Shown in pieces: positions 46,501-58,500 of a stretch of DNA of 64,000 nucleotides (positions within the stretch are counted from its first letter, which is position 1; each line of letters starts with the position of its first letter). The stretch spans positions 25,314,397-25,378,396 of the forward strand of contig CM036758.1 of assembly GCA_020796225.1 (NCBI GenBank), written 5' to 3'. A model generated the notes under the pieces. The model ran no database searches and was not told the origin of the DNA. It saw only the letters and a program-made list of their open reading frames with translations. A program made the position numbers and the translations under genes. This stretch comes from Arion vulgaris (taxonomy: Eukaryota > Mollusca > Gastropoda > Stylommatophora > Arionidae).

Positions 46501-49500
46501 TACGCAGGTTATCTATGTGTAAATGACTTTAGAAAGGATCAAGATGAGAAGTTCAAGGACTTTGTGGTGACATACATCAACCTGCTTTCCAAATCATCCA
46601 CTGAGTAAGTTTGAGATTGATCTAATGTTTATTGTATATCTACAACATCTAGATCATTTCTCCTCTCTAAGTTATCCACTGACTAAGTTTAATTGATCTA
46701 ATGTTTATAGTATATCTTCAACATCTAGATCATTTCTCCTCTCTAAGTTATCCACTTCTTCTTTCTTCTTTTGTCGTCACACTGCTACGGGTTGTTGCCC
46801 AGTGTCGTGGTTTTCTGTTTTTGTCTTGCGCTGTTCTGGTGGCTTGTGTGATTGTTATCTTTGCTCTTTCACAGGATTCTGCTACGCCATCTAACCATCT
46901 TTTCCGTGGTCTTCCTCTTGCCTTCTTTCCCGATGTTCTGTTGTAGAAGACTCTGTATACTGTGGAGTTTGGATGCATTCTTATTAAGTGGCCAAACCAC
47001 TTCATTCTTTGTTTATCTATATAATTCAAGCACGGTTTTGTGCCAACTTTCTTTCTTATGCTGATGTTGGTGATTCTGTCTTTTCTTGTGTTGTTGGTAA
47101 CTTTTCTCAGGCAACGCATTTCACATGTAGTTATTTTTGTGACTGCGCTTTGCTCAATGTCCATGTTTGGCTCTGGTAACACAAAGTAGGTATAAAAATG
47201 CTGTTGATCATTTGTTTCTTAGCTGCCTGTGAAATTTTGGGTGCCTTAGTTATCCACTGACTAAGTTTAATTGATCTAATGTTTATTGTATATCTACAAC
47301 ATCTAGATCATTTCTCCTCTCTAGGTTATCCACTGACTAAGTTTAATTGATCTAATGTTTATAGTTAATCTTCAATATCTAGATAACTTTTATATCATAT
47401 ATAATTACTTCAGTAAATGCCAACTAAGTCTTATATTTCTGTGCCTACACCAGCACTTTAATTACCTATCTACTACATTCTGTGTTGGGTCCTGTTATTT
47501 TGTTTCTTTATGTGTACTTTCACACAAACTTTCTTTCCAGAGTTTTCATCAAAAAAAGATATTAATTATGACAGAAATAGACTTAATGATGATGAGATGA
47601 ACTTACAGTGTAAGAGTGTAGTTTGCTATTAATACCTTCTCCAGTAGATGCATAGACTCACCAGAGTGCTGACATAAGCAAGTAGTTAGTATGCTGACAT
47701 AGGCAAGTAGTTTGAGTATTGACATAGGCAAATAGTTAGAATATTGACATAGGCAAGTAGTTAGAGTATTGACATAGACAAGTAGTTAGAATATTGACAT
47801 AGGCAAGTAGTTAGAGTATTGACATAGACAAGTAGTTAGAATATTGACATAGGCAAGTAGTTAGAGTATTGACATAGACAAGTAGTTAGAATATTGACAT
47901 AGGCAAGTAGTTTGAGTATTGACATAGGCAAGTAGTTAGAGTATTGACGTAGGCAAGTAGTTTGAGTATTGACATAGGCAAGTAGTTAGAGTATTGACAT
48001 AGGCAAGTAGTTAGAGTATTGACATAGTCAAGTAGTTAGAGTATTGACATAGGCAAGTAGTTAGAGTATTGACGTAGGCAAGTAGTTAGAGTATTGACGT
48101 AGGCAAGTAGTTAGAGTATTGACGTAGGCAAGTAGTTTGAGTATTGACATAGGCAAGTAGTTAGAGTATTGATATAGGCAAGTAGTTAGAGTATTGACAT
48201 AGGCAAGTAGTTAGAGTATTGACATAGGCAAGTAGTTAGAGTATTGACATAGGCAAGTAGTTAGAGTATTGACATAGGCAAGTAGTTAGAGTATTGACAT
48301 AGGCAAGTAGTTAGAGTATTGACGTAGGCAAGTAGTTAGAGTATTGACGTAGGCAAGTAGTTAGAGTATTGACGTAGGCAAGTAGTTAGAGTATTGACGT
48401 AGGCAAGTAGTTAGAGTATTGACATAGGCAAGTAGTTAGAGTATTGACATAGGCAAGTAGTTAGAGTATTGATATAGGCAAGTAGTTAGAGTATTGACAT
48501 AGGCAAGTAGTTAGAGTATTGACATAGGCAAGTAGTTAGAGTATTGACATAGGCAAGTAGTTAGAGTATTGACATAGGCAAGTAGTTAGAGTATTGACAT
48601 AGGCAAGTAGTTAGAGTATTGACATAGGCAAGTAGTTAATGTGCTGATATAGGCAAGTAACATGCTGGTTATGCAAGTAGTTAAAGTGCTGGTGTAGGCA
48701 AGTGACATAATTATATTATTAAAATTAACATCACAATAAAAGGAGACCATGATTGTTTCCTGATATCATCATACTATAGTCCCTGCAGCTGAAATGTTGT
48801 TCCTTGTTCACTGAGACAATTAAGGAAAGTTGAGAATTGAGTATAGAGTTTTAAAGAGGGTTTTAAAGCCGAAGGATTGACTTCATTGCACCGGGTTTTA
48901 CCCCATATAGCTCGGTCCCTCTCAGCAGAAATGGCACGCCACCTGCCGAAATTATTGCACAAAGTGTGAACTCCGTAGCTCCAGCAACAATCCTAGGGTC
49001 TCTGGAAAAATTGCACTCGGGAACAGAAGGCGCGGCCCAGACTCGAACCCACGACCTTCGACTCACAAGGCAAAGTGCTTAACCACTTAGCCACTTTCAA
49101 ATACTAAGATCTCTAGTACTGGGAGGGCTCTAACAATTCACACAACATTATATATTATATTATACAGGGTGTTCAACTTAAAAGCAGCCCGTGAATGGAG
49201 CTAATCTGGCATATATGTATGGAAATGAGAAGGTTCAGTTATGACGTAGTATAGGTCAAGGTTGTGTGATGGTGTGTAATTGTAGTGTGGCAAGGGGCGA
49301 TGAACAAATGTGACGTAGCACAAGCTAGTCAGAACCGGTTTAAATAGTAAATAGACGAGATGCAATGCGTACCTGGCAAATTTCTATTTATCACTGGGGC
49401 TGCTTTAAGTTGAACACCCTGTATTATAATCTTGATCTTTATTTTTGGTTACCAGTAAGAAACAATGAGAAGTAAAAATAATAACATCATGTCCATATTT

Positions 49501-52500
49501 TGTTAATATTAATGTGTGCCTCTCTCCTTTATTGTTGTTGTTGAAGTATACTAAAGGCAACTTCTTTGTGTGTTTTGTTTTTCAGCAAAGTGCGTGTCTT
49601 GTATGGTGGAAATGAAATCTTTGACTATGAAGTGTCATCCTCATTTTGGAGTGATGTCCGTCTGGCCATCATCTCACTTGTTGCTATATTTATCCTGATG
49701 CTTGTGTTGTCACTGTCAATATACCTCACCATTGTAGGAGTGGTTGTCATCGCAGTAAGTTTCCCCATATCTCTGTTCTTCTACCGAGTCGTCTTTGGCA
49801 TCAATGCTCTGGGTATACTGAATGGAGCTGCTGCTTTTGTCATCATTGGTATAGGTGAGTCAGACCATGTGAGACATTTTAGTAATTAGTTTTATCAAAA
49901 CTTTACCTTTTAATAAATAACTGTTGTTAAATATGAGTGTGTCTTGTTCCCAGATGTGTCTTGATCCCAGTTATGTTTTATTCCCAGGTGTGTTTTGTAG
50001 CCAATTGTGTTCTGTACTCCCATGCAACTTAAACTCATGTGTGTCATGTACCCACATGTGGCCTGTACTTCCATGTGACTTGTACCCAGGTGTGTCATGT
50101 ACTCACATGTGATTTGTACCCAAGTGTGTCATGTACTCCCATGTGACTTATATCCAAGTGTGTCATGTATTCCTATATGCCTTTTACCCAGGTGTGTCAT
50201 GTACTTCCATGTGACTTGTACCCAAGTGTGGCATGTACTCCCATGTGACTTGTACCCAAGTGTGGCATGTACACGCTACTCTATAACTAATTCTTTGTGG
50301 GGTTTTTTAAACAGATATTTATTGAGTTTCATAAGTATATTGCAAGTTGTCACCTTAAAAAAAGTCATTAAAAATGTTCCTGAATAACTCTTCTAGGTGT
50401 GGACGATGTGTTTGTGTACATGAACATTTACCGACAAGCTGACCACATGAAGGACCCTGTGAAAAGGATCTGCTATACAGTTAAGACTGCAGGGGTGGCC
50501 ACATTCTTCACTTCTTTCACTACAGCTGCTGCATTTGCTGCCAATATTGCATCATCAGTGAGTTATCTGCTTATTTTATCATCTATTAGTTTCAGATATT
50601 GTCTGTAGTCATAGTTTCTCAGGTTTGGCAGATCTGATAGCTGATCACAACCAGGTGCATCCACTGGATGCGGATAGTGGACCTTTTTGTCAGCAGTGAT
50701 AAAAGCCAGTTTTATACTGGATGAATAAGCAGTCATAGACCAAATGGGGAAACTTTCCAGGAAGATGGAGTGGAGCAACAGGTAGTTCTGATTCTACCAA
50801 TAAAGTACCCTATATGTCCAATGATAAGATCATCAAGTAACAAAGTCTGTATAAGTTCTACCAATAGAAACTTGTTGTTGAAATGTCACTGTATCTTGTT
50901 TTTGTACTTTGTAAAGCATCCTGTCTTCATTTGTAAGATACTATGAGACTGTTATTAATTTTATTTCAGTGAGATTGAGAGTCAATGTAGCTCTGTGAAC
51001 AGGAGTTATGCATCAGTGGGTGAGGTGTGTTCATTTCCCAGTTTAGTCAATTCTCCAGTGAGTCTGCTGGAGATGGATACCAAGACTTTCTGAGTTGATA
51101 AAAAAAATGTGATCATCATCAGAGCTGCTGTGTAAGTTCTTAGCTCACACCAGCACATTATGTGTCTCTGAGATTCTTCCACTTGTGACTGCAGAGAACT
51201 TAGACAGACCCCCAGAACAAGTCTTACAAGACTGCATCTTCCTTGGCAGTAAAAAAATGAAACGTAACCTAATGTAGAAACCTTTTGCAATGAATTATGA
51301 GGGACTAGTGAAGACCTCGGACGCAATATCCTTTTCTCAACCCATGCCGGAATAGAAGTGTAGCGGAAGTTGATTACAGAAAAAAAAATAAGAAAGTTAA
51401 AAATTTGAATTGTCACCAAAGCTACTTTGTAAGTTTTCAGCCGCTGACACTATCAGTTGACTGAAAGGGGCTGAATATATATGGGAGTGCCAAGAATGCT
51501 TAGTTGTCGGTTCTGCACAGTTTAAAAGTTTCTTTGCTGTGAGATCTCTAACACATCCTAACTCTACACATTACAGGATTACTTGTAGACTAATAGAGAA
51601 ATGGACTTGACATTTGTATATGTACATTGTTCATAATGATGATTTTTGTTCTGTCTCTACTTTAGATACCAGCTGTGTATGAGTTTGGTTTGTTCATGTC
51701 ACTGATTGTATCCTCATGCTGGATATCTGTCTTTGTGATGATGCCCCCGACTCTCTACTTGCATGCCTGCTGCATTGAACCCATTGAGAAATATCTTCTC
51801 TCGTAAGTACTTATAATGTTTCATAACGTCTTATGTTGACCACAATGTTGTCAGGTTTGATTTCTATACATACCAACTAGTATAACAAAAGTAAGTAAAG
51901 AACTTGTTTTCAAACTTTGTACTTACTTAATCCTCTCCGCTCCTCGTGAAGCATAGGGCCTCAACAGCTGTTTGCCACTTTTCCCAGTTTCTGGCTGTTT
52001 TCCTTATGGTTTACCAGGATGGTCCAGCATTATTCATTCCTCAAAAAGACTCCTTCTCCAAGGCTGTTTAGGAGGTCCCCTTTTCTGTTTTTATTGCAGG
52101 TTTCACTCAAGTGCTAGTTTAGCGACACTCGACTGTGTCTTCCGCAGGGTATGCCCAACTCATCGCCATTTTCTCCTTATAACCATGTGGTATAATGAAA
52201 AATATTGTCTTAGACCCATATGTTTCTTCGACCAATGACACACAACGGATGACATGATATTCTTCTTCGAACGCCCCATATCAATGTATGTGATCCAAGC
52301 CCAAGAGTGATTGTACGTTGTGCCAGTTATGCACCTACAAGTAGGCCAGCACATCCAATTTCTGCTACACTTTTTATTTACTAGGTAACTTCCCAAGGCC
52401 CCTACCTCAATCAACTCTTACGACATGCCTTGTAGGTTGCAGTGTCACTGTTCTTTGCTCCTCTTGTGTACCCCAGCAACAAACAGACGAATGACATGAT

Positions 52501-55500
52501 CAATATCACACCTGTCACCTTTACTTCCAGTATTTCCTCAGGTACTAAATTGAGCTTAGGTTGACCTGAGAGCCATTCAGGTGGAAAAAAATCCCATTCC
52601 AATAGATCAATTTTATTCTGGAACCACATGCTTGTGAACTAAGTGCACTAACCACTATGCTGTCATGGCTTTCTGCCAACTAGTATGGGTTGGCAATAAT
52701 TTGTAGTGTTTTTAAAAAAAATATCTAATCAGATTATGTACCATTTCAGCATGGAAGGTTGGCAGCAATTGCTAACTGACATTGTCTGTACTTCTTCCTA
52801 TTGATTCACCTTAACAGGCTGCTGTATGTTCATCTTTTGTAATTATCCTCTCACTTATAGCGTTATAACTTTGCTGAGAGAGGCAAAAATATAGGTCTCA
52901 GTTCCATGGAGGAGATTGAGCGAGTTGCCCAGGATAGAGCGGTATGGAGAAATTACTTGCAGGCCCTATTAACGTATAACGGCACAAGAGGAATTATTAT
53001 TATTATAGCGTTATCTTCCTCTTGCTCACCGTCCTCAATCCTTCTATCTACTGTGGACTTTAACAGAGTGCCATGTCTTTACTGTGACCCAAATTTGGGG
53101 TGTAAAGAATAGAACCAATGTTACCTGCCACACATGTCGTAAGAGGTGACTAAGGAGGTTTGACTGAAATTGGATGTCATAAACATGCATAAGTCTGCGT
53201 TTAGGGGCCTACCAAACCAATGTGCAACATATACACGTTCTTGGCAAAGATAAAACATATCACAAAGAGTGATTAAAATTGGTCAAATATTCACAAAATA
53301 GATGAGACTGCAAACTTTAAACATTAAAACATTTCTTTGTTTACTTATCTGTACTATTGTACACACTTTAGGTACAGGTTTTCTTTGTTTACTTATCTGT
53401 ACTATTGTACACACTTTAGGTACAGGTTTTCTTTGTTTACTTATCTGTACTATTGTACACACTTTAGGTACAGGTTTTCTTTGTTTACTTATCTGTACTA
53501 TTGTACACACTTTAGGTACAGGTTTTCTTTGTTTACTTATCTGTACTATTGTACACACTTTAGGTACAGGTTTTCTTTGTTTACTTATCTGTACTATTGT
53601 ACACACTTTAGGTACAGGTTTTCTTTGTTTACTTATCTGTACTATTGTACACACTTTAGGTACAGGTTTTCTTTGTTTACTTATCTGTACTATTGTACAC
53701 ACTTTAGGTACAGGTTCTTCTTATAATTGATAAATATATGTACTATTTGCAGAAATGAATAACTGAAGACACTATAACATCATTTTTAGTGTAAAATATA
53801 CAAGAGCGTGTTGTTTTAGTACATTGTAGTACATCTGCTTAGACATCCATCATGGTACATCAGCTTAGACATAAATCATGGTACATCAACTTAAGACATC
53901 CATCATGGTATATCAACTTAGACATTTAACATGGTACATCAACTTAAGACATCCATCATGGTACATCAACTTAAGACATCAGTCATCATATACTAAAATA
54001 TCTCAAAGTGCTCAGTATTTCATAACTGACAAAGCATGTCCCTGTAATCAGACATGGTATTTTATCTGAAAGCTATAGAATTCAGATTAAAGAAATTTAT
54101 ATTTTTAGCTTGCTTATTTGTGTATGCTCTGCTGAAAAATTAAGTAGGGCATGACAAGGTCACTGACAGCTTTATCAAACTCAAAAGGTAAAATATGGTC
54201 CCAGTAAACACAGATTGTTAGTAAGTTCAAGTCAGATTTTTGGAGATCTTTTGGTTCATAACATTTCCTTTCAAATTTTTTAAATTCATTCTCTTCACTA
54301 GGAGTAATTTTTCTCTTTGTTTTTATTTCATTCCTGTCTTCATTATTTCCTTTATAGGGTCACTTTCATCTTTCTCAAATATAGTTTACTCTATATCTGT
54401 CTGTCATTCATTCATGTCTTCTCTGTTTCTCTCATTCTCTCCTTCATATTGTACCTTACATCTCTACTATAGTTTCCTTCATATCTGTCTGTCTGTCATT
54501 CATTCATGTCTTCTCTGTTTCTCTCATTCTCTCCTTCATATTGTACCTTACATCTCTACTATAGTTTCTTCTTCTTCTTCTTTGCGTTCGTTCTTTACGA
54601 CCAATTTTAATTACTCTTTGTGATGTTTGATCTTTGCCAAGAACGTGTACAAGGTAGCAGTGGTCCTATTCTTTACACCCCAAATTTGGGCCCGGTAACC
54701 ACACGGGCGTACCATAGTTTCATATCTGTCTGTCTTTTGTTCATGTCTGCTGTATTTTCGCACTGATGGTGTTGGTTTTCTGGTACAACTATTTCTAGTA
54801 ACTCTGTAACTGCAAAAATAGCTACCCAGACTATCTGAGAATTGGGGGAATGTGAAACCACATTTCCAAAGCTTCTGTGTAAGTGTTCTGAAACTGTCCC
54901 ATCCATGTGTTGCCAGGGCCCTCAAAGGTAGGAAAGAATAGTAACACTACCACCTACAAAGCATGTCGCAAGAGGCAACAGGTAGAGGCTAGGAAAGCTA
55001 CCTAGTCAATAAAAGCATAGCAGAAATCAGATGTGCTGACCTACTTGTAGGATCATAACTGGTACAACCTACAATCCTTCTTAGGCTTAGATCACATACA
55101 AATCACAAAGAGTGGTTAACAAGGGGTCTATGGAGTGTTTGAAAAAGAAGAAGAAAAAGACAACTGTCCTTTCAGTAAACTGAAAGAGATTTAGCACTTT
55201 TAGAATGTGTTCTGAGTGCATAGACATGTATTCTATATACAATCAAGTTTGACATTTAAAAAAAATATAGATCTTATTATGCTACATGGATGCTCGGTTT
55301 GTTATTTGTTTGTTACGAACATGACTCTTAGATCTTTGCTATCAATATTTAAGTTCTCATGATTTACTTTGTCAAACCTTGTGGTGTATTTTATTGAGCA
55401 CAAGTATAGATCTGTTTCTACTATTAGTGATGTTACTATTATTGTTCTTACTAATCATCCTATCAATACAAAATAAGAAAATTGAGTTTTAAATGCATTA

Positions 55501-58500
55501 ACAGCAATATTCATGGAATTAAGGGATATCATTCAAAGAAGATACTGAATAACGTAATCTTTTAGCAGGAAAGAAAGTCAACAGAAAGGACACAACAAGT
55601 TAACAGCTCAATGATTGGGAAATTTTGGATGTCCATGAACAACTATGTCAGACATGAGCAAGAAAAACCATGCAACATATAATCTTTCATTCTGAGATCA
55701 TATGTTTCAGTGAAGATCATTCTTTTCCATTTCTCAGTACCCAGGTTGATTGCTTCAGAACAGCCTGCCTACATGACAACATTAAACCACACAAAAGCAG
55801 TTCAGTTGTGCTGAAATCGTTGACCTCATTTCTCTATCTTAAGTGATGCTGTATAATACAGTAGTTGGGCTGTCGATTGAGGCAATAAATGTCAGACTGT
55901 AACATGCTCACAGACAGTACAGACCCTGTCGACTCCAGCCTTTCATTATTATTCCATATTATTTTTTTATATCTAAAGTACAAGAGGTTTAGGGTTAACA
56001 ACACACAAAAAAAGCATCTGGCCGAATGGATTAGAGCGCTGCTCCCATGTGGGAGACCTGTGCTCAATCCATGGTATGGTCAAGGATTTTTTTCTGTCAG
56101 GGCATTAAAGAAAATCATAACCTGAACAGTTTTGCAGCGACTGCACTAGCCACGCTGCCATTAAATTCCCCTTGCCTTTCATCTAATTTGTCCTACATTG
56201 CCTAAAAGAGATACTACAGGCAATAACAACAGTTAACACAAATTTTTTTTAATGTCCTTGTTACAGAACCTGCACTTAAATACTAGCATAGTGTTAGGAG
56301 CAATAGCAGCTTTTAAAAGTCTAAATAAAATATGGAACTGCAAGTTATATAGTTTTAAACTAAATTACGAATTTTCAATTCCAATGTTGTATCAATCCTA
56401 ACATTGGCCAATAAAAGTTGGAAAAGGACTAAAGATATAGAAAGTAAATTGAATGAATGCATTTGAAAATAGATGTCTGCGAAAAATATGGAGCATAAAG
56501 TGGGACGAATTCAGAAGGAATAAAATCAGAGAAATGTCTGGTCAACCACTAGTAACAACTGTTATAAGAAAGAGAAGATGGAGATATGTTGTGTATACCT
56601 TAAGAAGAAATTATCAAAGAAAACCAAAGCAGGCATTGAAGTGGGATGCAAATGGTTCAAGAAAGAGAGGACGCTCTAGGGAATTCATGAAATGAACTTT
56701 GCTGAGAGATACAAGAAAGAGAGTACTCAATTCCATGTAGAAGATTGAGGGAGTTGCCAAAGGTGCAAAAGAGGAAGATCACTGTTTGAGAAACTCTATC
56801 AATGTTGCCAGAAGAGATAAAATAAGAAGCACAGACAGTAGAAGTATTGTATGGATTCCATCTGCCATCAAATATTCAGAGAGACGGAAACTACAATTTT
56901 ACTCCATGAAAGAGAGCTGGAATGTAAATTGTGAGCAGTGAATCAACATACAAGCGCCCGAGTGGTTACCGGCCCAAATTTGGGGTGTAAAGAATAGAAC
57001 CACTGTTACCTGCCACGCATGTCGTAAGAGGCGACTAAGGAGGTTTGGCTGAAATCGGATGCATGTGTCCTAAATGTGAAGAAGTCTATGCGTTAGGGCC
57101 TACCAAACCAACGTGTAACGTATACACGTTCTTGGCAAAGATGAAACATATCACAAAGAGTGATTAAAATTGATCGTAAAGAACGAACACAAAGAAGAAG
57201 AAGGAGAACATACAAGAATATAACTGAAAGTCACAGAGATGTGAATTGTGAACGATGTACAAGTTCAAATGTGAGTAAGAATATGCTTGCAACCATGCTA
57301 GAAGCAAACAATACTTCAAGATCTTAGCGGCACTCCCACCTTTCTGCTATATTGTCCAGGAAGTCCAATCAGGGTGCGTTCACCTATGGACTCGGACGCA
57401 AGAGAGTTGTGGATTCAATCCCACACTGAACGTTCCACATATGAGGAAAGGAGTTGGCTCTCCTACCTCCTGCACACTAGGGCTTAGAAATGGGAAGTGA
57501 ATTCATACCCAAAGGTCTGAAAAGACTACAGGAAATGTTGTTATTATTATATAGTCCAATCAGGACTTAATATTGCAGTCCTGAACATCTCATATATGAA
57601 GCGCATATGAGGGCCCTTTCCGCACCCTATTTTTCACCTTGGCACTGCAAGGGTACAGGAGGAAGAAGATGAGATGACTTGAAAAGCTATATAGGTTTGA
57701 AGGTTTGAGAAAGAATAAACCCATTAAAATTGCATATCAGGTGTGACCAGGAGAAAATGCATAACGGTTGAAGCAGGATAGTATGCCATGCAGTCAAGAA
57801 GTACTTTGGAAACTCACAAGAGCTGTCTTGCAGTGGACTCTGGAGAAAAGGTTCAAGAGAGACACACTATAGACAGCCTTGTAGAGAACAGTAGAGACAG
57901 AGTTGTACAGTGTTCACCAGACTTTGATTCCTCTGTGAATTATGGCCACGGGCTGAGTGCAGAAATTTACCTCCGAAGTCAGGTGAAGGTGTACCACCTG
58001 TATGACGGGGACACTGATAAAGGAAAGCATGCCTGACTACGCTCGAATTCATAGTGGATGAACACAAGAAGAAGTGCAGGAATTGTGTTTTTGCACTACA
58101 AGATGCAACTAAAAGTATTGGCCACTGACTACAACCAAGGACAACAAATAAAAGCAATGTGGTTAAAGGAATGAAAAATAATAATTGGATATTTAGTTCA
58201 AATATTTATAAGTAGCAGTTCTTTACATAGAACAGAAGGGTGCCAAGATGTTTTGAGTTTTTTTTAAACATAATTTATTTTGTTGTGACATAGGAAACTC
58301 TGCTAAAGTGTTATGACATTGTGCAGATTTAGTGAGGCGTGTCACCATTTTAAAAAAATACTTTCAGAGCCCCTGACTTTGTAAATGTGTAACCAGTGTG
58401 GTTCGCAAGTGGCGTTACATAATACCCATAGAATTGATTTCTAGGCAGTAAATCTCTAGGCTAGTGTGCACAGACCGTGCAACTTGTATTCTTCATGAAT

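Noticed and set aside
49030..49100. Possible tRNA gene on the minus strand (and similar at 4535, 15310, 32410, 52620, 56024)
   Set aside because: A and B boxes are present, but no closing acceptor stem; each continues into a shared SINE body.
53302..53730. Three overlapping 130-140 residue frames
   Set aside because: Product of an 8-copy 48-bp array; the same repeated peptide in several frames on both strands is not a gene.
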